Of a stretch of DNA of 64,000 bases, positions 54,564 through 63,535 are shown one piece after another. How positions within the stretch are numbered: the stretch's first letter is position 1; every line of letters begins with the position of its first letter. Origin of the DNA: JAJFJD01 sp965228695 (lineage in GTDB: Bacteria > Pseudomonadota > Alphaproteobacteria > UBA8366); NCBI GenBank assembly GCA_965228695.1, contig CBDDIB010000001.1:186001-250000 (forward strand), written 5' to 3'. The position numbers and the translations under genes are program-made. The notes beneath the pieces are model-generated. The model was not told where the DNA came from. It worked only from the letters and a program-made list of their open reading frames with translations, and did not search any database.

Positions 54564-54947
54564 CTAGTCCGGGTAGTTCGAAACCTCGACCAGATTACCG
54601 TCCGGGTCGCGGAAATAGACCGAGGTGATCGGCCCCAGCGCGCCGGCCCGCGTGCCGGGGCCATCGATGATGTCCACGCCTTCGGCATCCAGATGTTTCA
54701 CCACATCGTCGATCGGCGTCTCGGTGATCAGGCAGAAGTCGCCGCCGCCGATGGACGGCGCGGCCGCCACGAGGCCCGGCCCTTTGTCCTTCGGATGCAG
54801 GTTGATCTTGTGCTGCCCGAACCGCAGCGCCCAGCGGCCTTCGCCGAAGCTGAACGGCTCCATCCCGAGGACGCGTTTGTAAAAGTCGCAGCTTTCCTCG
54901 ATATCGTTGACCTTCAACACGAAATGGTCGATCCGTTCGATCTTCAT
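54564..54947 (-). CDS. VOC family protein (glyoxalase/dioxygenase fold)
   Basis: A 127-residue single-domain VOC protein. ERIDHFVLKVNDIEES starts the first beta-alpha-beta-beta-beta module (metal ligand H8). LRFGQHKINLHP, DFCLITE and YFRDPDGNLVEVSNY supply the other predicted ligands, including the terminal glutamate. It may be a virulence-type or biosynthetic VOC protein (YwbC-like). The ATG overlaps the rfbB stop (ATGA). The longer upstream frame is a shadow of rfbB. Confidence 0.87.
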   Translation of the reverse strand: MKIERIDHFVLKVNDIEESCDFYKRVLGMEPFSFGEGRWALRFGQHKINLHPKDKGPGLVAAAPSIGGGDFCLITETPIDDVVKHLDAEGVDIIDGPGTRAGALGPITSVYFRDPDGNLVEVSNYPD

Positions 54948-55999
54948 GATGCCTGTCCCTGTCGCTGTCCTTGATACACGTCGCGGCGGATCGGCTCCCA
55001 CCACGCCTGGTTTTCGAGATACCACGCCACCGTGTCGCGCAGCCCTTCCTCGAACCGCCGTGTGGGAACCCACCCCAGGTCGCGCGCCACCTTATGCCCG
55101 TCCAGCGCATAGCGGAAATCATGCCCCGGCCGGTCGTCGACATACTCGATCAGGGACTCATGCGGCCGATGCGGCGCGTCCGGCAGGAAGGCGTCCAGCG
55201 CCGTGCAGATGCCCTTGACCACGTCGATATTCCGGCGTTCCGCCGCACCGGTGAGGTTGTAGGTCTCTCCCGGGCGGCCCTTGCGCAGGACATGCAGCAG
55301 CGCCCGGGCATGGTCTTCCACATGCAGCCAGTCGCGCACATTCTCGCCACCGCCATAGACCGGCAGCGGCGCGCCCGACAGGCCGGCCAGGATGATCGTG
55401 GGAATCAATTTTTCGGGGAATTGATACGGGCCGTAATTATTGCAGCAGTTCGTGAGGAGCACCGGCAGGCCGTAGGTCCGGTGCCAGGCGCGGACCAGGT
55501 GGTCCGATCCCGCCTTGCTCGCCGCGTAGGGCGAGCTCGGCCGATAGGGCGCGATCTCGTCCGCCGGCGGCCCGTCGGCCAAGTCGCCATACACCTCGTC
55601 GGTGGAAACGTGCAGGAACCGGAATGCATCCCGTTTCGCCGCAGGCAGCGTCTTGTGATAGTCCAGCGTCGCCTCGAGCAGCGTATAGGTGCCGAGGACA
55701 TTGGTATCGATGAAGGCGGCGGGATCGTCAATCGACCGGTCCACATGCGATTCCGCCGCCAAATGCATCACCGCGTCGGGCGCATGCCCCTTGAAGATCC
55801 GGGCAAGTGCGATGGCATCGCGGATATCCCCATGCTCGAACGCATAGGACGGATCGGCAGCGACCGATGCCACCGACTCCTCACGGCCGGCATAGGTCAG
55901 GGCATCCAGATTCACGACGGCGCACCCGCCCTCGCCCACCAAATGACGCACCACGGCCGACCCGATAAATCCAGCGCCACCGGTAACGAGAACTTTCAT
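54944..55999 (-). CDS. rfbB: dTDP-glucose 4,6-dehydratase RfbB
   Basis: A 351-residue extended short-chain dehydrogenase. VTGGAGFIGSAVV binds NAD, and the catalytic residues are T133-D134-E135 in VSTDEVYG together with Y158 and K162 in YAASKAG. NNYGPYQFPEKLIP and RDWLHVEDHARA are RfbB signatures. It makes dTDP-4-keto-6-deoxyglucose for surface polysaccharide. No rfbA, rfbC or rfbD is beside it, so it is an isolated copy. It is coupled to the VOC gene. Confidence 0.93.
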   Translation of the reverse strand: MKVLVTGGAGFIGSAVVRHLVGEGGCAVVNLDALTYAGREESVASVAADPSYAFEHGDIRDAIALARIFKGHAPDAVMHLAAESHVDRSIDDPAAFIDTNVLGTYTLLEATLDYHKTLPAAKRDAFRFLHVSTDEVYGDLADGPPADEIAPYRPSSPYAASKAGSDHLVRAWHRTYGLPVLLTNCCNNYGPYQFPEKLIPTIILAGLSGAPLPVYGGGENVRDWLHVEDHARALLHVLRKGRPGETYNLTGAAERRNIDVVKGICTALDAFLPDAPHRPHESLIEYVDDRPGHDFRYALDGHKVARDLGWVPTRRFEEGLRDTVAWYLENQAWWEPIRRDVYQGQRQGQAS

Positions 56000-56156
56000 A
56001 TTTCAACGATCCTCATTGCAGCGGGGCATTCCGGGAGCGCCTTGCCATTATCCCATCCGGGAGGCACCATCCGGCTGGCGATTCGCCGACGGCACCGCCC
56101 CTATATATCATACGGTCTGCCGCCGCGGCGCGGCCATCAGCATATTCACGAGGACC

Positions 56157-57389
56157 ATGCGGAAATTCGACCCGAACGACAAAGGCCCGTTGGATGGCCT
56201 CCGAATCCTCGATCTGTCCCGGCTGGTCGCCGGCAACATGCTGTCGCTGCAACTCGCTGATTTCGGAGCGGAAGTCATCAAGATCGAGACCCCGCCGCGC
56301 GGCGACCCCTTGCGCGATTGGGCGACCGATAATGTCGAGGTGCACTGGAAGGTCTATTGCCGCAACAAGAAGAGCATCGGCCTGAACCTGCGCGAGGACG
56401 CCGCGAAGGATATCCTGCTGCGCCTGATCGATACCGCCGACGGCATGATCGAGAATTTCCGGCCCGGCACCCTGGAACGCATGGGCCTGGGACCGGACGT
56501 CCTGCTGGAGCGCAACCCGCGCCTGGTGATCGCCCGCGTGAGCGGCTTCGGGCAGACCGGGCCGTACCGCGAGAAGCCGGGCTTCGGCACGCTGGTCGAA
56601 GGCATGTCCGGCTTCGCCTCGCGCAACGGCTTCCCGGACCGCCCGCCGCTGCTGCCGCCGCTGGCACTGGCGGACATGATCGCCGGGCTGTCGGGTGCCA
56701 TGGCGATGATGGTCGCCTTCTATAACCGCGACCTGAAGGGCGGCAAGGGGCAGGTCATGGACCTGTCGCTGCTGGAGCCGATCTTTTCCGTCCTCGGTCC
56801 CGAGGCGGGCACCTATCAACTGACCGGCGAGGTCAAGGAACGCGTCGGCAACGGCTCGAACACGTCGGCGCCGCGCAACGTCTACATCACCAGCGACGAC
56901 CGCTTCATCGCGATCTCCGCGTCGATGCAAGTGATGGCCGAGCGGCTGCTGCGCGCCATCGGCGCCGGCGAGATGCTGGACGACCCGCGCTATGCGACGA
57001 ACGCCGCGCGGGTGCAACACCGCGAGGAAGTGGATGCGGTGGTCGGCGGCTGGATCCGCCAGCGCACGCAGAAAGACGCACTCGCCTTCTTCGAACAGGA
57101 AAACATCACCGCCGCGCCGATCTACGACATCAGCCAGATCGTCACCGACCCGCATTTCACCGAACGCGAGATCGTCGTCGACGTGGAAGACCGCGACCTG
57201 GGCAAGGTGGCTATGCACAACGTCACGCCGCGCCTGTCGGGCACGCCCGGCACGTTTCGCAACCCCGCACCCCGGGTCGGCGAGCATAACGCCGACCTGC
57301 TGGGCCAGATCGGCGTCGATACCGAATCCTTGACCGACCTGCTCGCCAGCGGCGCCGTATGGGCGCGCGACGACCAATCCAAAAAATAG
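56157..57389 (+). CDS. CaiB/BaiF (class III) CoA-transferase
   Basis: A 410-residue family III CoA-transferase. The catalytic aspartate is D173 in LALADMIAGLSG. LDLSRLVAGNMLSLQLADFGAEVIKIE and NKKSIGLNLR are family motifs in the N-terminal part. It moves CoA between acids; the substrate is unknown. The ATG at 56157 has AGGA upstream, and the frame before it is not coding. It is 18 bp before a CoA-ester lyase gene, suggesting that it activates the acid the lyase then cleaves or forms. Confidence 0.91.
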   Translation: MRKFDPNDKGPLDGLRILDLSRLVAGNMLSLQLADFGAEVIKIETPPRGDPLRDWATDNVEVHWKVYCRNKKSIGLNLREDAAKDILLRLIDTADGMIENFRPGTLERMGLGPDVLLERNPRLVIARVSGFGQTGPYREKPGFGTLVEGMSGFASRNGFPDRPPLLPPLALADMIAGLSGAMAMMVAFYNRDLKGGKGQVMDLSLLEPIFSVLGPEAGTYQLTGEVKERVGNGSNTSAPRNVYITSDDRFIAISASMQVMAERLLRAIGAGEMLDDPRYATNAARVQHREEVDAVVGGWIRQRTQKDALAFFEQENITAAPIYDISQIVTDPHFTEREIVVDVEDRDLGKVAMHNVTPRLSGTPGTFRNPAPRVGEHNADLLGQIGVDTESLTDLLASGAVWARDDQSKK

Positions 57390-57407
57390 CAACCGGAGGA
57401 CCGGATC

Positions 57408-58325
57408 ATGACCACCGCACCCGAAACCAAACCTTCCCGCCCGGTCTGGCGCTCGCTGCTCTATGTCCCGGTCAATGTGGAGAAATACGTCGCCAAGGCG
57501 CACACGCGCGGCGCCGACGCGATCCAGCTCGACCTGGAGGACAGCGTGCCGGTCAGCGAGAAAGCCAATGCCCGTAAGCTCGTGCAAGAAGCCGCCGAAA
57601 CCGTGTCGCAGGCCGGTGCGGACGTGGTGGTGCGGATCAACCAACCGCTGCGCATGGCGGTCCGCGATTTGGAGGAAACGATCTCGCCCCGCGTACAGGC
57701 GATCACGCTGACCAAGGTGGACAGCGCCAGCCACGTACGGTTGCTGGCCGAGATCGTCGACGAGTTGGAGGAGGAGCGCGGCATGACGCCGGGCCATACC
57801 CGCTTCATCACCCTGGTCGAGACGGCGGACGCCTTCTTCCGTCTGGGCGAGATCGCCAAGGCGCATCCGCGTGTCGCCGCGCTCGGCCTCGGCGGCGAGG
57901 ATTTCGCCACCAGCGTCGGCATGGTGCCGGATCCGGATGTCATGCTCTATCCGAAACAGCAGTCGATCATCGCGTCCCGCGCCGCCGGGATCATGCCCCT
58001 CGGCATCATCGGCACGGTCGCGGACTACGGCGACATCGACGGGATGCGCGCGATCATCCGCAATTCGCGGCGTTTCGGCTTCGAGGGCGCGTCCTGCATC
58101 CATCCCAGCATCGTGTCGATCCTGAACGAGGAATTCCGCCCGAGCGAAGAAGAAGTCGCGGAGGCGCAACGCATGATCCAGGGCTTCGAGGCCGCGGTCG
58201 CCGAAGGCCGCGCGTCGCTGGAAATCGACGGCAAGATGATCGACTACCCGGTGGTCTTCCGGGCGCAGCAACTGCTCGACCAGGACACCGCGATCCGCCA
58301 GCGCGAAGCCCGGATGAAGGGTTAG
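57408..58325 (+). CDS. HpcH/HpaI (citrate lyase beta) family CoA-ester lyase
   Basis: A 305-residue TIM-barrel lyase. RSLLYVPVNVEKYVAKA and ADAIQLDLEDSVP hold the Mg2+ and acyl-CoA residues, with TLVETADAF, GGEDFATSVG and ASCIHPSIVSILN as later motifs. It resembles malyl-/citramalyl-CoA lyases and CitE-like proteins. A good GGAGG ribosome binding site precedes the start. The gene follows the CoA-transferase and ends 4 bp into the convergent TPR gene. Confidence 0.9.
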   Translation: MTTAPETKPSRPVWRSLLYVPVNVEKYVAKAHTRGADAIQLDLEDSVPVSEKANARKLVQEAAETVSQAGADVVVRINQPLRMAVRDLEETISPRVQAITLTKVDSASHVRLLAEIVDELEEERGMTPGHTRFITLVETADAFFRLGEIAKAHPRVAALGLGGEDFATSVGMVPDPDVMLYPKQQSIIASRAAGIMPLGIIGTVADYGDIDGMRAIIRNSRRFGFEGASCIHPSIVSILNEEFRPSEEEVAEAQRMIQGFEAAVAEGRASLEIDGKMIDYPVVFRAQQLLDQDTAIRQREARMKG

Positions 58326-58639
58326 CGGTCGCGCCGCATCGCGTGGCAGCGTTCCAGGTTCCGCTGCGCAAGCGGATAGATTTCCCGGTCCGTTGGCGGG
58401 ACGCGTTTGAAATAGCACAACGCCTCGCCGAATTTGCCTTGGTCAAGTAGCGTTAGTCCAAGGGCATAGAGCAGCTTTGCATTCTCGGACCGTTTCAGCG
58501 CGGCTCGGAGGCATTTCTCCGAAACCGCAACTTCACCCCGTTCCGACGCGCGGGTTACCAGCGCCACCACAGCATCGGCGTCATCAAGCCGGGCATCGTC
58601 CTTTGAGACACACCCTGCCGGCCGTTGAAAACATCTCAT
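58322..58639 (-). CDS. small TPR-like hypothetical protein
   Basis: A 105-residue protein. About residues 38-100 form paired helices (CLRAALKRSENAKLLYALGL and LLDQGKFGEALCYFKRV) with a tetratricopeptide pattern. The N-terminal 15 residues are short and contain two cysteines, with no clear signal peptide. Its ATG overlaps the stop of the upstream secreted-protein gene (ATGA). That supports it as a real gene, though its length is small and its family is not recognised. Confidence 0.6.
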   Translation of the reverse strand: MRCFQRPAGCVSKDDARLDDADAVVALVTRASERGEVAVSEKCLRAALKRSENAKLLYALGLTLLDQGKFGEALCYFKRVPPTDREIYPLAQRNLERCHAMRRDR

Positions 58640-59046
58640 TGTTTGTCCGGCGCGTCCTTCAACGTGATGGAATAGCGGGCGTTGCTCTTGACGTAGAGAT
58701 AGGTCAGCGCCTGATTGCTGCGGTTGCGGTTCTGCATGTTGACGTTGATGTTAAGCCCGCTCAGCCGGCAGGTCTTGGCGATGGTCGCGGTCAACAATCC
58801 GCATTCCTTGTTGGCCAGCTTGTAAAGCAGCGCGCGGGCCGACTCCTGCGACTTGACGATGGCCTCATCGCTCAGGTCGTCGATCGGAAGCTGGGTCTGG
58901 AAATTGACGTTCACGACGACCGGCTGCACGCCGCCGAGAGAGGCGGACCGCGCCGCAGCCGTATCTGCGGGCACCGCCGCAAATGCGACGGACGCAAGGG
59001 CTAGGGCCGCCACCGCGGTGGCGGATTTCAAATGCATGGGGTTCAT
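58636..59046 (-). CDS. secreted hypothetical protein
   Basis: A 136-residue protein with a clear signal peptide (HLKSATAVAALALASVAFAA, cleavage near residue 24). The mature part contains NVNFQTQLPIDDLSDEAI, two cysteines (KECGLL and KTCRLS) that could form one disulfide, and a YVKSNARYSITLK end. I know no family for it. GGAGAG sits 5 bases before the ATG. It is coupled to the TPR-like gene. Confidence 0.72.
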   Translation of the reverse strand: MNPMHLKSATAVAALALASVAFAAVPADTAAARSASLGGVQPVVVNVNFQTQLPIDDLSDEAIVKSQESARALLYKLANKECGLLTATIAKTCRLSGLNINVNMQNRNRSNQALTYLYVKSNARYSITLKDAPDKQ

Positions 59047-59071
59047 TTGTTCTCTCCGAAGTTTCCTGTTG

Positions 59072-59093
59072 CCCGGTCGACGCTTAGACCGGG
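59072..59093. repeat. 7-bp inverted repeat upstream of the secreted-protein gene
   Basis: CCCGGTC and GACCGGG are separated by 8 bases, 26 bp upstream of the secreted protein's start. It may be an operator or a leader hairpin. The rest of the 279-bp gap (59047-59325) shows nothing I can assign. Confidence 0.3.
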
Positions 59094-59325
59094 ATCGTCA
59101 ATTAGACGACCTGGAATGGCGATACCTTGGCGGCCGAAAGGTAATTTTTCGGTAAAACCGGCGCTTTTCTTCGGCAATGGCCAAATCCGTCCTCCCATTA
59201 ACCATGCAAGCCGATATCGCGCGGAGATTTCCCGGTTTTCCAGGCCGCTCCGCGCCGGCGTTTAGATTTCCGCAACCTTCTCCAGCGTATAGAGAAAGGG
59301 TGCGGGAACAGGGAGAGTCTGCGCC

Positions 59326-60087
59326 GTGTCACATGGATATTGGGATACTCCGGCCCTCATTCTGAAAGATCTGGAGAAGCATTTCGACAAACCGGCGGTC
59401 GACCGTCTCGACCTGTCCGTCCGTGGCGGCGAGTTCTATGCCCTGCTCGGCCCCAACGGCGCCGGCAAGACGACCACGCTTCGGATCGTCGCCGGGCTGC
59501 TGCGGCCGGACGCCGGGTCGGTCTCGGTCTTCGGCGTCGACGCGCTGGAGGACCCCATCGCGGCCAAACGCCTGATCGCATGGGTGCCCGACGAACCGCT
59601 GATCTATGAGAAACTGACGCCGTTCGAATACTTGGAGTTCGTCGCCGGGCTTTGGGATATCGATGCGGCGACCGCACAAGCCCACGCCGCCGAGATCATC
59701 GATATTCTCGGCTTGGGCCCGCATGCCCACGAGCGGTGCAATGGGTTCTCGAAGGGCATGCGCCAGAAGGTGGCCCTTGCCGGAGCGCTGGTGCATTCCC
59801 CTCGGCTGCTGATCCTCGACGAACCGTTGACCGGTCTCGACGCCGGGTCCTCGCGCCAGGTGAAGACGGTGCTCGCCGAACGTGTCCGCACCGGCGTCAC
59901 GGTGATCATGACCACCCATATCCTGGAGGTCGCCGAACGCATGGCGGAACGCATCGGCGTGATCGACGCAGGCCGCCTGATCGCGGAAGGCACGCTGGAC
60001 GAGTTGCGCCACCAGACCGGTCAGACGGCAACCAGCCTCGAAGAGGTTTTCCTCGATTTGGTCGCGGATCAGGGCGCCGCCGCATGA
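59326..60087 (+). CDS. ABC transporter ATP-binding protein (ABC-2 type exporter)
   Basis: A 253-residue ABC ATPase. Walker A is GPNGAGKTT (42-50). The signature is FSKGMRQKV, the common variant of exporters of this class, and Walker B is LLILDEPLTG, with the H-loop TTHILE. The first 10 residues, MSHGYWDTPA, precede the strand of the fold. The start is a GTG (GGGAGAG upstream). It overlaps the permease gene by 4 bp (ATGA), making a two-gene export unit of unknown substrate. Confidence 0.92.
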   Translation: MSHGYWDTPALILKDLEKHFDKPAVDRLDLSVRGGEFYALLGPNGAGKTTTLRIVAGLLRPDAGSVSVFGVDALEDPIAAKRLIAWVPDEPLIYEKLTPFEYLEFVAGLWDIDAATAQAHAAEIIDILGLGPHAHERCNGFSKGMRQKVALAGALVHSPRLLILDEPLTGLDAGSSRQVKTVLAERVRTGVTVIMTTHILEVAERMAERIGVIDAGRLIAEGTLDELRHQTGQTATSLEEVFLDLVADQGAAA

Positions 60088-61625
60088 GCCAGCCCGCCAC
60101 CCTGTCCTGGTTCGCCCGGCACGAGGTCCGGCTGTTCTGGCGCGATTGGATCGCGATGCTCACCGCCGGTAAGCGCAACCGCGAGTCACTGATCGGCGTG
60201 ATGGCGATCGCCTTTTTTGTTTTCATCCATTTGCTGGCGCATTACCTCGTCTCGCCGCTCGCCGAGGGGGGTGTCGTCCTCGACAAAACCACGATGATTT
60301 TCGTGACGTCCAGCGTGTTCCTGTATTGCACGATGATGATCTCGCAGGCGATGGAATCCGTGACCCGCGCCTTCTATGCGCGCTCCGACTTGGACCTGAT
60401 TCTGTCATCACCGATCTCGGCGCGGCGCATCTTCACCGTCCGTATCCTCGCCATCGCCGTCGCCACGGTCCTGCTGACCACGGTGCTGGCCGGACCGTTC
60501 ATCAACGCCTTCGCCTATATCGACGGACCGCGGTGGCTGGCGGGATATGGCGTCATTTTCGGGTTGGCCGGCCTGTGCACCGCCTTCGCCGTACTGCTGA
60601 CCGTCGGCCTTTTCAGAACCCTCGGCCCGAAGCGCACCCGGCTTATTTCGCAGGTCGTCTCCGCTGTCATCGGCGCCGCCTTCGTCATCGGAATCCAAGC
60701 GGCCGCCATACTCTCGACCGGCAGTCTGTCGCGCTTTTCCTTCCTCGGATCGGAACGGATCGTCGACGCGGTACCGCCGCTGACCAGTTGGGTCTGGTGG
60801 CCCGCCTTTGCGGCCGCCGGCGATATCGAGATCCTGCTCGGCCTTATCGGAGTCGGTCTGGCGGCCTTGGCGCTGACCATCCTGCTCTGCGCCAAAAACT
60901 TCGGCGAGCACGTGGTGGCGGCATCCGGCGTGGCCTTCGAATCATCCGCGAGCCGCCCGCGCCTGTCCGCCTTCCGGCAGGCGTCGGTGAAACGCACCCT
61001 GCGGCGCAAGGAATGGACATTGCTGCGGCGGGACCCGTGGCTGATGTCGCAGACCTTGATGCAGATTCTCTACCTGTTCCCGCCGGCGCTATTACTGTGG
61101 CGCAATTTCGGTGACAGCGTCGGCCCCTTGGTCATCCTGACCCCGGTTCTGGTGATGGCGTCTGGCCAACTGGCCGGCGGGCTCGCCTGGCTGGCGGTTT
61201 CCGGCGAGGACGCGCCGGATCTGATGACATCGGCGCCGGTTTCCGCACCCATGATCATGGGCGCCAAGATCGAGGCGGTGCTCGGATCGGTCCTGATCGT
61301 CGTTTTGCCGCTGCTCGCCGCGCTCACACTGGCGTCGGTGAAACTCGCCGCGATCACAGCCGCGGGCATCGTCGTCTCGGCCTGTTCGGCAACCATGATC
61401 CAGATTTGGTTCCGCGCCCAGGCCAAACGCAGCGATTTCCGCCGGCGGCAAACGTCGTCGCGCCTTGCGACCCTGGCCGAAGCACTTTCGTCGATCTTCT
61501 GGGCCAGCGCGGCGGCGTTGATCGCCGCGGCCTATTTCAACTATGCGGCCGCAACCGCCTTCCTGGCCGTCCTCACGCTGGTCTGCGCCTGGGCCGTGCG
61601 CCCCCGCCGCACCGCGGAAACCTAA
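60084..61625 (+). CDS. ABC-2 type permease, putative exporter membrane subunit
   Basis: A 513-residue membrane protein with about 12 hydrophobic segments. The N-terminal region, WFARHEVRLFWRDWIAMLT, is followed by VFIHLLAHYLVSPLAEGG, and the cytoplasmic loop FYARSDLDLILSSPISARRI is typical of ABC-2 permeases. A second ABC-2-like half follows from about residue 300 (RKEWTLLRRDPWLMSQTL). The start overlaps the ATPase stop. The longer frame upstream is a shadow in the ATPase gene. Confidence 0.87.
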   Translation: MSQPATLSWFARHEVRLFWRDWIAMLTAGKRNRESLIGVMAIAFFVFIHLLAHYLVSPLAEGGVVLDKTTMIFVTSSVFLYCTMMISQAMESVTRAFYARSDLDLILSSPISARRIFTVRILAIAVATVLLTTVLAGPFINAFAYIDGPRWLAGYGVIFGLAGLCTAFAVLLTVGLFRTLGPKRTRLISQVVSAVIGAAFVIGIQAAAILSTGSLSRFSFLGSERIVDAVPPLTSWVWWPAFAAAGDIEILLGLIGVGLAALALTILLCAKNFGEHVVAASGVAFESSASRPRLSAFRQASVKRTLRRKEWTLLRRDPWLMSQTLMQILYLFPPALLLWRNFGDSVGPLVILTPVLVMASGQLAGGLAWLAVSGEDAPDLMTSAPVSAPMIMGAKIEAVLGSVLIVVLPLLAALTLASVKLAAITAAGIVVSACSATMIQIWFRAQAKRSDFRRRQTSSRLATLAEALSSIFWASAAALIAAAYFNYAAATAFLAVLTLVCAWAVRPRRTAET

Positions 61626-61725
61626 AGAACGGCATCCGGCGATCCCCGGCTTGCCCGGAACGCACGGTGGTCGGTAGTGTACGGCCGTTCGACGAAAGGC
61701 CATTCGGCAGCATTGAACGGCGATC

Positions 61726-62136
61726 ATGAAGACCACGGAGACAGATGCAGACGTCGGCGCCTTTCTCGAGGGGGTCAAGCCAGACCGCCGACAGCGGGAC
61801 GGGATCGCGCTGCGCGACATGATTCAGCGGTTGACGGGACTGGAACCGAAGATGTGGGGGCCGAATATCGTCGGGTTCGGGCGGTATCATTACAAATATG
61901 ACAGCGGCCGCGAAGGTGATCTCTTCCTGACCGGTTTTTCACCGCGAAAAACGTCGTTGTCGATCTACATCATGCCGGGGTTCGGCGACTACGGCCCGCT
62001 GATGGCGAAGCTCGGCAAGCACAAAACCGGAAAATCATGTCTCTACGTCAACAAACTCGACGACGTGGATTTGCGTGTCCTTGAAGAACTGATACGGCGG
62101 TCCGTCGATTTCATGCGCCAAAAGTACGGAGTCTAA
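61726..62136 (+). CDS. DUF1801 domain-containing protein
   Basis: A 136-residue protein matching the DUF1801 (YdhG-like) pattern: LRDMIQRLTGLEPKMWGPNIVGFG, then YHYKYDSGREGDLFLTGFSPRK and YIMPGFG, with the closing KSCLYVNKLDDVDLRVLEELIRRS. The fold is known, but the function is not established. It is a single gene between the ABC exporter and nhaA, on the plus strand. Confidence 0.85.
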   Translation: MKTTETDADVGAFLEGVKPDRRQRDGIALRDMIQRLTGLEPKMWGPNIVGFGRYHYKYDSGREGDLFLTGFSPRKTSLSIYIMPGFGDYGPLMAKLGKHKTGKSCLYVNKLDDVDLRVLEELIRRSVDFMRQKYGV

Positions 62137-62250
62137 AAATCCTAACAAGTCCGCAATAGTGGAAAATTTCTAGTTGCGATTGCGTATGACTCTTGAAAAC
62201 TGGATGTCTCGCCCCAACCTAGCTTCCGGGTTGGCAAGGGAGGGACAGAA

Positions 62251-63429
62251 ATGCCGGTACGGGCGCTAAAGCGATTCATCGACAGCGAAGCTAAGGGCGG
62301 ATTGATTCTAATGGCGACCGCCGCCCTGGCGCTGATCTTCGAAAACTCCGCCCTCGCGTATATATACGACCAACTCCTGACGCTTCCCGTTGCGGTCAAC
62401 ATCGGCGCACTTTCAATCGATAAACCACTGCTGTTGTGGATCAACGACGGTCTCATGGCCGTGTTCTTCTTCCTGGTCGGGCTGGAGATCAAGCGCGAAG
62501 TCATCGAAGGGCAGCTTTCCAGCAAGGAACAGGTCATCCTGCCCGCCATCGGGGCGGTTGGCGGCATGGCGATTCCGGCGCTCATTTTTCTTTTGGTCAC
62601 CGGCGACGACCCGGAACTCGCCAAGGGTTGGGCCATCCCGGCCGCAACCGACATTGCCTTCGCGCTTGGGGTGCTGGCGTTATTGGGCAACCGCATTCCG
62701 ACCGCCATCAAGACGCTGCTACTGGCCATCGCGATATTTGACGATCTTGGTGCGATCGTCATCATCGCCGCCTTCTACACCGCCGACCTGTCCTTCCCGT
62801 CGCTGGCCGGAGCCGCCATCGCCATCGCCGGACTGATCGCCCTGAACAGGGCCGGCGTGCTCAGAGTCGCGCCCTACATCATGGTGGGTGTCGTGCTCTG
62901 GGTCTTCGTGCTCAAATCCGGCGTGCATGCGACGCTGGCGGGGGTCGTCCTCGCCTTGGCCATCCCGTTGCGCGCCGGCGACCAAAAATCACCATTGCGC
63001 GCCGTGGAGCACAGCCTGCACCCATACGTCGCCTACGGTGTGTTGCCCGCGTTTGCCTTCGCCAATGCCGGGGTTTCGCTCGACGGATTTTCGCTGGCGT
63101 CGCTGATGGCGCCGCTGCCGCTCGGAATTGCCGCTGGTTTGCTGATCGGTAAGCAGGTCGGCATTTTCGGCAGCATACTGCTGGCCGTGAAATTCGGCAT
63201 CGCGCACCGTCCCGCAAGAGTGACCTGGCTGCAGCTTTACGGTTTGTCCTGCCTCGCCGGAATCGGTTTCACGATGAGCTTGTTCATCGGCACGCTGGCC
63301 TATGCCGGGCCGGAGCTGATGGCGCAGGTCCGATACGGCGTGCTGACCGGATCGCTGTTATCGGCATTCATCGGATACGCGGTTCTCCGCTGGCTCTGCG
63401 ACGGCAAGACAGCAACGGTGAACGCGTAA
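62251..63429 (+). CDS. nhaA: Na+/H+ antiporter NhaA
   Basis: A 392-residue antiporter with about 12 helices. The ion-binding aspartates D164 and D165 are in AIAIFDDLGAIVI. TDIAFALG (133-140) forms the unwound helix element, and the FFFLVGLEIKREVIEGQL motif is the NhaA start. It should expel Na+ in exchange for protons at alkaline pH or high salt. A GGGAGGG ribosome binding site is 7 bases before the ATG. It agrees with a marine or saline habitat but does not prove it. Confidence 0.95.
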   Translation: MPVRALKRFIDSEAKGGLILMATAALALIFENSALAYIYDQLLTLPVAVNIGALSIDKPLLLWINDGLMAVFFFLVGLEIKREVIEGQLSSKEQVILPAIGAVGGMAIPALIFLLVTGDDPELAKGWAIPAATDIAFALGVLALLGNRIPTAIKTLLLAIAIFDDLGAIVIIAAFYTADLSFPSLAGAAIAIAGLIALNRAGVLRVAPYIMVGVVLWVFVLKSGVHATLAGVVLALAIPLRAGDQKSPLRAVEHSLHPYVAYGVLPAFAFANAGVSLDGFSLASLMAPLPLGIAAGLLIGKQVGIFGSILLAVKFGIAHRPARVTWLQLYGLSCLAGIGFTMSLFIGTLAYAGPELMAQVRYGVLTGSLLSAFIGYAVLRWLCDGKTATVNA

Positions 63430-63535
63430 ACTATCCGATCCAACGGCATGTTTTTGCCTCCCGGAGTTTCGGCGCTACAGTGGCGGGTGATGAATTCACC
63501 CTGCACCACGGCACGTAACAGAAGGGAACCGGCCA

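Noticed and set aside
59652..60083. Extension of the ABC permease into the ATPase gene
   Set aside because: It lies in another frame of a well-supported ATPase and is Arg/His-rich. The overlap ATG at 60084 is the natural start.
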